Below are positions 50,701 through 63,154 of a DNA stretch of 64,000 bases, one piece after another. Source of the stretch: Eudromia elegans (taxonomy: Eukaryota; Chordata; Aves; Tinamiformes; Tinamidae); assembly GCA_003342815.1 (NCBI GenBank), contig PTEX01000012.1:6884841-6948840 (forward strand). The letters are read 5' to 3'. The position numbers and the translations under genes were made by a program. The notes under the pieces are model-generated. The model was not told the origin of the DNA, did not search any database, and saw nothing but the letters and a program-made list of their open reading frames with translations. How positions within the stretch are numbered: position 1 is the first letter of the stretch; every line of letters starts with the position of its first letter.

Positions 50701-51739
50701 CTTGTTGCTGCTTACGTTAATGCATCTGGATTAATTGGCTGTTTTGAAAGATTTGTTTTTCACCATCCATTCCTCTCAGTGGTGTTTTTAATCCATGTTT
50801 TTGGTCCAGAATGGTTGTTTAAAAGATAGAGATGTTTTGCCCGGAGATCCAAACCTTATGCTGAAAATTCCTTCTCCTCTGATACTTTGGTCCTTGTATT
50901 TTTTTACTTTTATTTTTATTTTACTTTTTAATAAATTTTAGAATTTCTCATGTTTGTAGCAGCCTATTTTTGGCCCTTGAGATTTTGCAGCCTTTAAGCT
51001 TAAAGGGTTCCCCAACTGAGCTGACTAAGTGTATAAACTCTCCTTGCCTTCCCTCAAAACGTGGGCTTGCTTGGTGTTGAGGTGGCTGCAGAGTTTCATG
51101 TCACCTTCCCTAGATAAGGTTCTCCTTTAGTCCCAGGATGGCCTTAGAGTCTCAAGATACTTCCAGTGGGATGCTGGAAGAGAAGGTGCCTCCAAGGCGG
51201 CTGCGTGAAACGTGAAGAGCCTGAGGAAGCTCCCGTGGGACCATTTGAAGCTGGTGGCTCCCACTGTCCCCAGGCAGAGATCACTAGTCATGGTGCTTCA
51301 GTAGGTGACACTGCCATTCCTGTCCCTGCAAAGCTTCAAGAGGAAGCAAGAGCAGAAGTGGCTTCCCTGAGCACTTACCTTGCTTTCCATGGTGCTAATT
51401 AGTCTGTTGGCCTTCGTTTTCTTATTGGCTTCATATGGAGATTTTTGATGAATAGTGGGAGGGTTCAGCTGGAGGCAAAAAAACCCACTAATTTACTCTC
51501 TTCCTATCACAGCTTTTTCTCCTCTTTTCATCTTTCACTGTTTGTTTTGTTAGAAATATGTGCTGTTGCCATGAACTGTTTTGTCTTTTTATATTATTTT
51601 CTTTTTTTTTTTCCAGGGGTTTATAGAAACAGCCCGTATGTTTTAAAAACTCTTACGAAAGCAGCGTCCCCTCTAAAAGCATGTGTAGGTGTATTCGTAA
51701 TGTGTGTGCAGTAAACAGAAGAGCAGCGTTGTGTGTTTT

Positions 51740-52085
51740 ACCCACCGAAAACGCGAGACCGAGAGTGTTTGCCGGCTTCGGTCCTCCCAGCTGAGAGCTG
51801 GGCGAACTCGAGGCGCCTCCTCCCCTGCGGGGGTTAAAGAGCCTCGGCCCCCGCAGCACCCGGGCCCAGCTGGCCGGGAAGGCAGCGATGGACGGGTCCT
51901 TGACCCGGGATTTCCACGCACAGTGCAGAGCGTTGCCCTCGCACTGCTGCGCTGCTCTGGAGTGACCCTTTTTACTCACGGACCTGTCAAGAAAGCCCAA
52001 AAGCTGCCCTGGCCTCTGACCCGTGGCTCAAGGGAGTCGTGCATCCCCGTCCCGCAGCTTCCTCTGGAATGAGTGTTACGCCGGG
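51740..52085. promoter_or_regulatory. Intronic CpG-rich islet 2
   Basis: This ~345-base block again holds close to 30 CG dinucleotides in an AT-rich setting about 5.9 kb inside intron 1. Frames on both strands stay open through part of it, as expected of GC-rich sequence, and no protein family is recognised. A regulatory role is inference. Confidence 0.5.
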
Positions 52086-53211
52086 GCGTGTTGCTAATGG
52101 GAGGATTACATGAGTTTTAACTCTTCCGTGCTCCAGCTTCATCCAGTGTTAATTCAGAGGAACGGCTCTGTAATTGGTAGCAGAGCTGTTGCTTCCAGCC
52201 CCTGCCAGTGCCTGGATGCTATTTTCATTAAACTTGTTAAGCTACATGCTTACATCCTAAGAAAAGGACTTGGGTGTTTGAAACAAGGTCATGATTCAGT
52301 GACCAAAATTGTCACAGAAACAAATAAACCCTCCCAGCAGCAGCCTAAACTGTTCTTACATCTTTTTGTTGCCTTTGCTTCCTACTCTTGAGGGCTTTTT
52401 GCATATACGAATTAATCTTGGTCCTGAGCACAGGAACCAGAGTGCAGCAATCCTTTCCTTCAACCCCTTCCCCTCTGTCCTATGGAATAAACTGTGTCCC
52501 CTGCTTCGAGGACCCTCTTGGTGGGACATGGTGAGGCTTTGAAACCTCTCGGGTTCTTAAATGAAAGATGGATGCACATAAAGTGCTGGTCCTCAGGCCT
52601 CAGAAATGGCATTTCGTTTCTCTGCTCTGTGTTTCCTGTTGCTTGGTTGCCTGTTCTGGCTAAATGTGACCTTTTTTTGCTCTCTTTTTAACTGTTTTTC
52701 TGAGGCTGTCCTCTCTCTCTGATGCAGTGTAATATAACTGTATTATTTGGGTGGCTCTCTATAGAACATATGCTGTCTATAGGAGGCAGTGATGGGCCAC
52801 TAAGTGCCCAGGCTTCCTACTGTGTGGTGCATCAAGGAGTGTTTTTGTGAAATCTTGCCTCTAACTTCTGCACAGAAATGTTTTCTCAGTTGCTGCTTGA
52901 AATAGCTTTTTGGTTTTGCTCAGTAAGAAGAACAACCCTGAGTTCTGGTCCTTGAGAAAAGTGCTGAGAATTCCCCTCTGGAGAAGCATTTCCTTGAGTT
53001 GATGTTTTTAGTGCTTTTAAGCTAGCAGAATTAGTGATGGTCAAGCAAATGGTTGTTGCCCATTATCTACGTATCTTTAAAAATTAGCACTAATTCCAGG
53101 AAATACACCTGTCTGTATATAAGGGCTGGCTCTGCCCACCACTGAGGAGCAAACCCAACTCCTCCAAAATCCACCCAAATCGAACAGTGGGGTAAAAAGG
53201 GGGGTGGGGAA

Positions 53212-53390
53212 AGAATCCCAGAATGGTTGAGGTTGGAAGGGACCTCTAGAGATCATCTAGTCCAAACCTCTTCTCCAGCAGGGACCCATAGAGCACGGGG
53301 CACAGGGTGGCATCCAGGCGGGTTTGGACGATCTCCAGAGAAGGAGACTCCACAGCCTCTCTGGGCAGCCTGTTCCAGAGACTGTTCCTT
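53212..53390 (-). mobile_element. CR1 LINE 3' fragment (antisense to TMTC2)
   Basis: On the + strand the block starts AGAATCCCAGAATGG, then GTTGGAAGGGACCTCTAGAG and ATCATCTAGTCC. This is the reverse complement of the avian CR1 3' end. It continues through the part encoding the ORF2 C-terminus (GGAGACTCCACAGCCTCTCT, then CTGGGCAGCCTGTTCCAGAG) and stops at about 53390. It is a short 5'-truncated copy, as is usual for CR1, and its terminal repeat is mutated (CCCAGAATGG), suggesting an older insertion than the copy at 54.9 kb. Confidence 0.93.
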
Positions 53391-54875
53391 TTTACTTCTG
53401 GAGCTCAATGGTGGTGGCACACACCTGCCATAAGTTAAATTTTAAACACTTATCATGAGACAGGTTCCTGTTTTAGGACCATGAGTCTCTCGGTGAGCAG
53501 CTCTCGTGCCCGCCAGGCTTCCAGCGTGTTTGTGCTGCACGTTTTTAGCCTCCTCCATTTGAGGAGCTCTGTTGCCAGTGAACACACGAGTTACCCAACT
53601 GCAATTCTTCATGTATTTACGTCTGTGCATTTGACAGGCTTTTAGAAGATGTTTTGAAGTGAAAGATGCCGTTTGTTAGGTTATGGAGTAGTAGGTCACC
53701 ATCTGGGAGGAAGCCTGGGGAGAACTAGAGCTGCTAACCCAAACTGTTTTGTTGTTGTTTTTCCCCCAAGTGACTAATTTTTTCCAGGTGCCTTGCATGA
53801 GAGCTTAAAGTGGGAGTTCATTCTGAAAATCAGCCTCTTCTGGGAATTTTGACTTTGTCTCGTGCGTGTGGTTTAGCTCTATCATTTGCAGAGTGCATTT
53901 TTGTTGGTGGGCTACGGGGAGCGCAGGAGGATCTTGCTAACCAACATGCAGAGCAGCACGTTGAGTAATGCACTGCAAGTCACCTTCTTGCATTGAAAGT
54001 GGTTGTCTTAAGCTTTGCTCTGCATGGGTTCAGCACTGTCGTTTCACCTCTGCAGTCTGCTCCTGCTTTCAGCCCTCTTTTTAATGATATTTGCAGCGCT
54101 AGGGTAATGTGTGAGCGTTCCTGATTTTTGCTTTACAGTGTGACAACATTCATGGGTTGGGAGCAGTTACGTTTAGCTGGATTTTTTGTTTGAGTGGGCT
54201 TGTAATATGCTACATTGAGATGGGAAGTAGACCCTGATATATAAATTCACATGAGAGGCTCCTGGTCACCTCTCCAGCAACTGGAATAGCTTTTCCTAGG
54301 CCCAAATAACATGGGGGATTTTCGTTATGCAAGTATAAGGAGCTGCACTGGCTTCAGTGGGGCTTTGGCTGCGTGAATTGACTTGTCGATGTTGTTCTGT
54401 TGGTTGTGAGAACTCTTTCATGCTTCATAATCTATTTTAAAAAGACTTTTTCAGTAAAACATTTTCAGGAATATTGTGCCACGTCACGTCCTCTGATTTC
54501 CACCAATTGTGTGAACATGAAGGTGCAATCATGCCTTTTCTTGTGCTTGATACTGCATTTATTTGATGTGACTGGAGCTTAATGTGGCTGCAGTTTTGAT
54601 TGTTTTAATTATCTTGATTACAAGAGGAAGAAGAAGTGAGGTTCACAAGTAAGGGAATATCTTAAGAAACTGTTAATCTTTTTATTTTGTGTGTTAAACA
54701 TCAGCCCTCCAGATACCACTGGAATACAAAAAAGTATTTGCATCTTTGTCAAGGACTCTGGTCTGGCTGCTTTTGATCCCAGAATTTCACCAGTGAATTG
54801 CCTTGGGTGACTCTTAGAAATGCCGGGGATGAAGTGAAAAGTTTGCTTTGAGGGTCTCCAGCACGGTTGCACTGT

Positions 54876-55655
54876 TTCATAGAATCATAGAATGCTTAAG
54901 GTTGGAAGGGACCTCTAGAGGTCATCTAGTCCAACCCCCCTGCACACGCAGGGTCCCCTAGAGCATGTGGCACAGGGTGGTGTCCAGGTGGGTTTGGAAG
55001 ATCTCCAGAGAAGGAGACTCCACCACCTCTCTGGGCAGCCTGTTCCAGGGCTCTGTCACCCTCACTGTTAAGAAATTCTTCCTCAAGTTCCTGTGGAACT
55101 TTTGGTGCCTCAATTTGTGGCTGTTTCCCCTAGTTCTATCACTGGCCACCACTGAGAAGAGGCCAGCCCCATCCTCCTCACTTCCTCTCTTGAGATATTT
55201 ATATACATTGATCAGATCCCCTCTCAGTCTTCTCCAGGCTGAAGAGGCCCAGCTCTCTCAGCCTTTCCTCATAGGGCAGATGTTCCAGACCCCTAATCAT
55301 CTTCGTGGCCCTGCGCTGGACTCTCTCTAGCAGCTCCACGTCCCTCCTGCACTGGGGAGCCCAGAACTGCACACAGTACTCGAGGTGCGGCCTCACCAGG
55401 GCTGAGTAGAGGGGCAGAATCACCTCCTTCCACCTGCTGGAGACCCTCTTCTTAATGCACCCCAGGATCCCATTGGCCTTCTTGGCCACGAGGGCACACT
55501 GCTGCCTCATGGTCAACTTGTCGTCCACCATGACGCCCAGGTCCCTCTCTGCGGGGCTGCTCTCCAGGAGGTCGGTCCCCAGCCTGTAGGCATGTCTAGG
55601 GTTATTCCTGCCCAGGTGCAGGACCCTGCACTTGCCGTTGTTGGACTTCATTGTT
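54876..55655 (-). mobile_element. CR1 LINE, 5'-truncated, ~780 bp
   Basis: The + strand begins TTCATAGAATCATAGAATG, the reverse complement of the CR1 3' terminal octamer repeat. The C-terminal part of ORF2 follows, extending to about 55655, where similarity to CR1 stops. The intact terminal repeat and long open frame point to a fairly recent insertion. No convincing target-site duplication was seen, as is normal for CR1. It lies antisense within TMTC2 intron 1. Confidence 0.95.
54958..55655 (-). pseudogene. CR1 ORF2 C-terminal fragment, frameshifted
   Basis: On the minus strand 55655-55199 is open and encodes the region C-terminal to the reverse transcriptase active site. It has the CR1 hallmarks [41 protein letters not shown] and [20 protein letters not shown]. 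The frame is lost near 55220-55235, just after SLEK, where a few bases are missing relative to the usual CR1 sequence. A second frame carries the remaining tail (RTRGNSHKLR, EPWNRLPREVVESPSLEIF) to a stop at 54958. Endonuclease and catalytic YADD regions are absent, so the copy is dead. The open frame is LINE-derived, not a host gene. Confidence 0.93.
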
Positions 55656-58600
55656 TCTGCCATCTTTGTTCTGCCCTTTTACCCTCTTTCCATGCCAGAA
55701 ACCACTGCATGCTTCCTGCGAAGATACTTCTATGAATGGTATGTATCTATCTGTATATTTTTCCTATTGGAAAATCTTGAATTATAGCAAGGAGTTCCTT
55801 GTAAAAAAGAATTCCCTGAAGCTTCAGTGTGTGTATGTATGTACTTCGTTTTCCCCCAAAAATTTCAGTTGTACTTTTACTTGTAACTTTAAAATATTGG
55901 TGTCTTTTTTTTCCAAGAGAAGTGAAAGTAGGTCTTGCAAAATTAATGTTAGTTGCAGAAGAAAGATTTCTTTTTTTTTGTAGTGAATTGTTTTTAATTA
56001 AACTTCTGATCTTTTACATATTTATAATTAAAACAGAAGAAAATGTAGGCTTTTTTTAAAAGCACTTTGATCCAAATAAAGTTTCCAGTACCAAAAAATA
56101 ATTTAAGTGCTGCAGGACTGTATAAATAGCACTTGTAAGAAGAGTGAGTTCTAAGAGAATGATGAAAAGTTTTAATCAAATAAAATGGCATTTTCTTGTG
56201 TAGCAGCTCTCTATTTGTAAAAGAAGCGGTCCTGTAAAGCTTCCTCATAACACTGCTATCCCTGAATAAATTCTGTCCTGTTTGTGTGGAGGAGATGTAG
56301 CTTTATGATCTACTCCATTTCACAGTACATTGCTCATCCCTCACATGTAACTCAGTTGGATTATTGAGAAGGGTGGTGTTTCTTTCTGATAAATCTCCTG
56401 CTTCTGGAGAACTCCAAAGATGTAATTTCTTGCTCTTCTTGAGAAGAGGGGCTCGGGGACGGGGAAGGGCCTTGCAGCCCATGAGGCAGGTAGTACCTGA
56501 GGTGGTTTTCCTCGTGTCCCTGCACCTGCGACCCGGCTCCGGATGGGCCTCCAGCCACCGTGCAGGTCGTTGCCTGTTCCTGCTGCCACTGTTCCCTGCT
56601 CCTGGTGTCACTGAGGGCTCCTGGTGGCAGGAATCGCATCTTTAGTCTGCGTATCACGTGTGCTGGTGCAGCGTGACTCAAGCTCTGGTAAGGGGGTCTG
56701 GGTGTTGCTTTAAATATTACCATAGGGTGTGAGGAAGGGGGGTTTAGCAGCGGCTCCTTTATGTACTTTCCTCCTCCTTAGGATGCCGAATGTTTGCTTA
56801 CCCGGAGCAGCTTGGCCTCTATTGAGTATGTTTCGCTGTATGGCTTTGTTTTTGGTAAGGTTTTGTCTTACCATGGGAGAGAGTTAAAGACACAAGGAAA
56901 GCTTAACGTATCCCCAAAGGAGGAAGCTAGTTTGTCCTCTGCAATTTAGAGCCTGCTTTTGCACTTGACAAAGAAAATGATGTGAGGAGTTAACAAAAAG
57001 TAGATGTTTGTAGCTGAGCAGCATTGATTTACAGAGGTAGGGTGAACCTGAGAGTGATTTTTGCAGGAAACTCTTCTCCTCTAGGGGACAGTCAGCTCTT
57101 TCTTGCATCCCTGCTAAGTGTTCCCTTATCAATCGTTATATACGATCCTTTCTCAAAATACTGAAAGGGCCGGGTGATTTAGGGGTTGGGAGCGGGCCTG
57201 GGAGAGGAAAAGGAGACTCCTTAAGGTCAATACTGGCATTCGCCCAATCGCTGTACACCTAATCCAGTAGTTGGCACTGCTAAGGAGTGTTCACATTTAA
57301 TATTTTGCTCTTTGGAAAAATGCTAAAAATGCCAGCCGTGCGGGAATACCTGCTGTGTCCACCTGACATGTGTGCTCAGCCTGCTGTTCTTTCTCAGCTG
57401 CTGGCTCCATGCGTAGGAAATTCAGCGAGTTTTGCCAGGAGAGAGTGTCACCCTTTGCCCCGCTCTAACCTCGGTGCTTCCCGGGATCAGGTGCAGCGGA
57501 GGGAGCTTTCCTAAGCCAGGAGGCTGGACCTGCAGCTCCACAGGTACCGCGGGGATATAAATATCTTGAAAGGAGCTCCAAGCGAGGTACCACCCTGTAT
57601 TTGCTCACTTTCCAGAAGCCACATGCTGTGTGCGATATTTAAACTCACCCACTTGGCTCCGAGCTCGGCTTGTGCTGAACATCTCGCTGGCTGCATTCGG
57701 CGGGTTTTGGGAAGGGTTCCTGTATCACAGCCTGTTATAGGCAAGGAATTCCAGCTTGTTCCCGCTGTGCTAAAAGATGAATAGTTGTTAATGGTGTGAA
57801 GAAGTGTGAGAGCTTGTTTTGCAGGAGAAAAAAAAAAGAGAAATATTAAAACACTGTTTATTACCACTGAAGCCAAAAATGTTACAATGCTGTATTTTAA
57901 TAAGTGAAGTGAATCGAAAACATGCAAATGAAGAAGTAATGCATGGGTAAGTATAAGTACAGAAAAACTCACAGAGTTCCTGCATAAGCAGTATGCTGTT
58001 GATGCCTATTTCTCCATTTTTTTTTTCTTTCCTCTAAGTATGGAATAAAAAAATGTTATCTGGGTTTTCCAGAAATAGGTGGGATTAAAATCAGTCTATA
58101 GAGGAATTTTTCTTTGGTCTAGCATAATTTGAATCCTGCTTGAAAGGATAACTTGTATTTGATCTTTTTAGTGTGGGCAAGGGCAATCTGTTCACTGTGC
58201 AGCACAGTGGGAGTGATTGCTGAATACTCTTTTCCTGAGCAATTGCCCTGAGAACACTTTATTTTGCAAACCTCCCTTAAGATAAGAAATCATGGGGAAA
58301 CATCTGTGTGTGGAATAGGGTAAAAAATGTGAAGCTTCATCCTTGATTCTATTATGTGGCTAAGAGGATACTAGTGTGTGGAGACCCTTGTGTCCTATCC
58401 TGTTTTTTTATGGATTAAGATCCTACTCAGGACACGTGAGGCAGCACAACACTGTTTTTAGGGAAGGATGGATATGTGGTAATTCATAACATAAACCCGA
58501 CTGCTCGCCAGGTAGCTGTTTGCCAAGGTTAAATGGACACATGTGTAGAATAGGCTACTCTGGGAGGACTGTGTTTACTGCATGGTATTTTGCATTGTAA

Positions 58601-61424
58601 AGCACAGAAGAACTCTGGTCCTACCTGGGAGGTTGCTTTCAATGTGCATATTTAGCTGTGGATAGAGTGGGTATGGTTTCTTTCATCTTAGCTCTACTTC
58701 CAGCTATGTCTGCACAGCAGCACAGGTGGAGGAGTGCGTGGAGGGATGAACTCACCCTTGCGAATCTTCCAAAGAAGTGATTAAATTAATAACAAATGGT
58801 GCATCCCAGAAACTCCCAGAACCTCTAAGCTCATAAATACAAGAAGCTGTATGATAATATAACAAGTCTAGTAAAAAGTCTGGTAGCTTTGCTTTTTCTA
58901 TCCAAAAGTCTGTCTGACTTTAGTTGTTGTTCTAAATTTCAGCAGAAACTCTTGGACAGCAATTACTTCTATGTTTATACTTTCTGTAGCAAAGCATCTG
59001 TGTTGGGTTTGCACTTTTGGGGGACTTATTTTTTCTGCTGAAGGTTAGGACTAGGTGCTTGGTCACCTTACACAATCCATCCTAAATAAAAGTTTAAATG
59101 AGTAAAGGAAGTGCAGAGATGATACTTCAGCCTCAGGAATTGACGAAGTCTTGATTTAATTGAGTTCAGTTTAGATTGGTTCAGTATTGCTGCTGTTGTA
59201 ATTAAAAAAAGAAAACTGCAGCTAACTAATTTTCTGTGTGTCTCTTGTATCTGCCAGAAACTTATTGCTTTTCTTGAAGTGGAAATGAACAGATGAAGGT
59301 GGCAGCTAAATGAAATCACTGGATGTGCCTAGGTGATTAAGCATTAACTAAATAGTGCTTATTGGGACAGAAAAATAATCACATTGGAGACAAGGAGTGG
59401 TCCACTTAGAAGAAGGAAGAAAGATATGACCTAATAATCTGCTTTAGTGCTGGTCTGTTTGTTGTATCCTAACTTAGTTAAGGCCAGGATAAAAACAAAT
59501 CTCTTTGTAGCTCCCAGACGTAAACACGAAGGAGATGAAATGGCCGCCTAGGCCTCAGGTTCGCCTTCAGTTCTGCAACTGCCTGGACATGTGTTCAGCT
59601 TCTCGGATGAAAACAGTCCCACTAAATGAAACCTGGGTCCAACTGGAGGCGATGGTAAAGGCTACGGCAATTTAAATAGGGCTTGAATTTCATGAATGAG
59701 TTCAGTGAAACTGCTTGTATAAGTAAAGTTAAACACATGGCTAAGTGTTTGCAGGACGGAGGGCCTGCAAGGATAGGACCCTTGCGACACAGCTTGATGT
59801 TTGACCTGTCTTGCTCATGTATGATGGAGAGCCAGAGTAAGGAAGTAGATGAACCTTTGGGGCAAGCGCAAACACAAAGTATATAGAACTTCATAAATAA
59901 CTACAATTCATAAAATGCTTGGCTGGTCCTAAATAATGAAGCAGTGAAAAAGTTTATAGGCTATGCTTGTTTTTGTAGTGTATTTTTATTTTATATTACT
60001 TGGCACAAATGCATAGAAGGAATTAGTATCATCATTATGTTTCATTATTCAGAAGAACTCAGTGTTGGAAGATGCTTTCGTTTGGAGGGGGAAGGAAGGA
60101 AAATAGAGATTACAGGCTAAGAAAAGCCCCACTCTGCTCCTCAATCATAGCACTTCACAATATTTTCTTATGTCAACTGGTGTAATCTTCATTTATGTTA
60201 ACTACTTAATTTCATGTCTCACTTGGTAAAGAAAAAAAACCAATGTGTTTTATGATAGCTTTGACAGTTCTCACCAGCTGAGACTCTCCCCTCCAGATGT
60301 TTCACCTGTTTGGAAATTTGATTTGGAGCGATTTGTACTGCACAGCAACTGTCACATGTGTTAACAGATCTGTGTGTCTCTTACAGAATATCTTTGCAGA
60401 GTCTAGATTCATGTTTCTTGGCTAGAAATGCTATTTGAACTACTGCCCCCTTAATCCTGTGAGATTTAGATAAGTGCAGTTTTCCAGGTTTGCGAGGGAG
60501 TCCTAGTTTACATTCCATAATACACATGCAACCAAAAATTAGCATGAAGCTTTCGGGCAGCCTGGCAGTACCTGTGGAAACAGTTACACAGTAATATGTG
60601 TGCAGATAACGTTATCAGGTGCTCTTCCTGTGTACTCGCCCGTTTTACCTGGTGTGTACTGAAGAGCTGCAGCTTCATTCTCATTTTGTCTAAGCCTGCT
60701 CTGTTTTCTAAGATCTTGAAGAAATAATAACTTCTGGTCATCCTTTTAAAGGACTTGGTTTTGACTCACTGTTGGGGGCCTTTTTTCTCCTGTGCAGGTC
60801 TTCAAACGCTCCTAATGGAAGGACTGCCTCCCCACTGGTGATATTACAGATTTGGGGCGCAGCTTTTCCTTCAATTTTGTTGTGTCTCCACGCAGATAGT
60901 GCACAGCCTTCTTCAGGTCTCTTCTTCTTACCTATATTTCTGGAGAATGGAGGCCAACACAGTGGCCACATTATCTTACGAGTTGAGGTTGGGGGAACAG
61001 ATGCAAAAACTGACACTCCACTAGTGTAGAGCGCATATGTGAGAAAGGTGAAGAGGAAATAGGAAATCGAGTGCTGGAACAAAGCTTCCCAGGTCCTGTG
61101 TGTACAGGTGTCTGGAACAAATCCAGTCCATTTATTTTATCTCACAGTGTAGAGGTTGGTGCTTCAGGAACATTTGAGAAAGGAGCTTCTGCCCCAAGGA
61201 GCATCCAAGTGAGAAGAGCAATGGGAAGATAAAAAGCCTATGCATAGTGATTCTGGGAATTCGTGTGCTTTCTTTTTGCAGGTGTGAGAGTCAGTGAAGT
61301 TAGGGTGAAGAGAGGCCTGGAGAAAGAAGACAGCAAGCTGGAAGGCGCACCAGAGATGGGTGAAAGGAGAGCGTTGAGGATGCAGAGGACCCAAGTGGTG
61401 TGCACACCGAGAGGACTGTGACCC
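55656..61424. other. TMTC2 intron 1, unique part between CR1 copies
   Basis: AT-leaning intronic DNA containing MITE-like copy D and a modest GC rise near 56430-56640. No exon-like sequence is supported. Confidence 0.5.
59698..59766. repeat. MITE-like repeat, copy D (right part), in TMTC2 intron 1
   Basis: AAGTAAAGTTAAACACATGG followed by CTAAGTGTTTGCAGGAC and ending GGGCCT aligns well to the 28841 copy and less closely to the termini of the other two. Only the right part is recognisable. Confidence 0.5.
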
Positions 61425-61579
61425 TCCCATGGAAGCGGTGGAGTCACCAGCCCTGGCAGTGTCCAGGAAATGTGTAGATGAGGCGCTTAGGGACACGGTT
61501 TAGCAGGCAGGGCATTGAAGGGCTTATGGTTGGACTTGAAGATCTTGAAGGTCTTCCCACCATAATGATTCTGTGATTC
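61425..61579 (+). mobile_element. CR1 LINE 3' fragment (sense to TMTC2)
   Basis: The + strand holds GTGGAGTCACCAGCCCTGGC, then GAGGCGCTTAGGGACACGGT followed by the ORF2 stop TAG. Further on come GGTTGGACTTGAAGATCTTG and the terminal ATGATTCTGTGATTC. This is the 3' end of a CR1 subfamily different from the two antisense copies, with a longer stretch between stop codon and tail. It is more diverged, so an older insertion. The 5' limit is uncertain. Confidence 0.85.
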
Positions 61580-63112
61580 AGCATGTGGATGCTGCTGCTG
61601 CGTTTGCTGAGAGAGACGTTAGCCTGGGGCTCAGCAGTCCCATCCATTTCTGCTGCAGTGAGCCAGGCCGGGTCGCCTTGCTCCAGCCAAGGCAAATGGC
61701 TTTGCCAAAACCCTTCCAAGATCTATCCTTTCCTCAATGCAGCCAGCAAGTCTGCAAGGGGCAACTGCTTGTGTTGTGTAAGTGGTGATGAGCAACGGGT
61801 GCTTGTAATCCGGTCAGACGGTGCCCAGAGCTCCCCCTCGAGTCCACCCTCATTCTTCGGGAGTTTTCCCCTTGCTCTTCTAACCTGTGCCGTTGCTTTG
61901 TCTCCCTGGGTGGCTTTCCTCTCTCACGTTTCCTACAGTGGAAAGCCAATAAGACATATACAGAAAACAGACGCTGGAAACCAAGTAGGAAAAATGAGCA
62001 ATGGTTTAGTTAATAGAGTTTGGCCATTCGAGGAGAAAGACACAATGTAGGCTAGAAGAGAGAGATAAATTGCTTTGGAAGGGAAAATGGATAAAACAAT
62101 GTGGCTGAAGACAGAGGCCTGACTGTTGCTGCACACAAGTTAGATTGCTGCAGGAGCTATGGTTTTGTGGCTGCCTCATTTGGCCATTCCCTGCGCCGAG
62201 CCCCGGTGTGGGACAGGCAGTAATGATGCAAAGCCTTGTTGCTTTTAGCTGCCTCTTGCCAAGGCTGCTGTGTGGCTAATGAAGCGCTAGATTCAAACCT
62301 GGTCTTGGCAATAGCGGTGTGGTTGGAAGGCCAAACAGAGCTATCAGCAGAGACAATACTATTTTTAGGGCTATGTGAAGAAATACTTAATGATATAAGG
62401 CTATAGAAACTCTTGGAAAATGGCACTGTGCCTTGTTCTTTGAATGCTCTGCTCAGAAGAAGTTTTCAAATCCCTCTCAACATGGGAACTGACTGCATTT
62501 CAGACATAGCATTGCACAGCATGTGGCATTCATTTGTTATCCCATTATTAGATTAAATGTCATGAATTAAACAAGTACTCTTTTCTCTTTGTGTGCCTAA
62601 GTTATTGTTACAGAGTACAAGCATAGGATTTTAATACCAGGTAAATAAGCTCTTCTCTTTCTTTTTGGACTTTGGCTTCTTCTTTCCTAACCTAAAGGGC
62701 AAAGGAAAACTTAATTTTTACATTAAAGAAGAAGTGATTTGTAAAGACATATTATACTCCCAGGCCCCCAAGACTTGTGGTCTGAAAATGGAAACACAGC
62801 CACAACTAATGTATTCTGAGATCAGCTCAGCGTGGAGTTTTACTGAAATGTTCAGTGGATGACCTTAAGAACATTGAATGAAGCTTTCAGAACATTCCTG
62901 CATTTCCTTAACTTTGTGATTTTGTGTCCTGTGTGCTGGCAGTTTTGCAAAACTTCCTGGAATTTTGATGCTAGAATGAGCTTGCTAGAAACACTCTCTG
63001 TTATCAGTTTATCATGAAAATGAGGATGGTGATAGTTTCCCCTCCTGGTTTTTATATCTCCCTCTCTTATCCTGAAACTTGAAGAAAATACTGTTTTTTG
63101 TGTTTTGGTGGT

Positions 63113-63154
<42 letters not shown>

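Larger units (their letters stand above)
46571..53211. other. TMTC2 intron 1, proximal unique part
   Basis: Apart from the two CpG islets and a poly(T) run, this is unique intronic DNA. It includes a CT-rich patch at about 46814-46852 and a pyrimidine tract at 50490-50532. The latter precedes an open frame of 98 codons (50533-50829) that begins with a hydrophobic stretch; no family is recognised and it is probably chance. Confidence 0.5.

Noticed and set aside
50533-50829. 98-codon ORF starting with a signal-peptide-like stretch
   Set aside because: Intronic, no recognised family, no splice or promoter evidence. The hydrophobic start is not enough.
55199-55663. 154-codon minus-strand ORF as a host gene
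   Set aside because: Its sequence is the C-terminal part of CR1 LINE ORF2.
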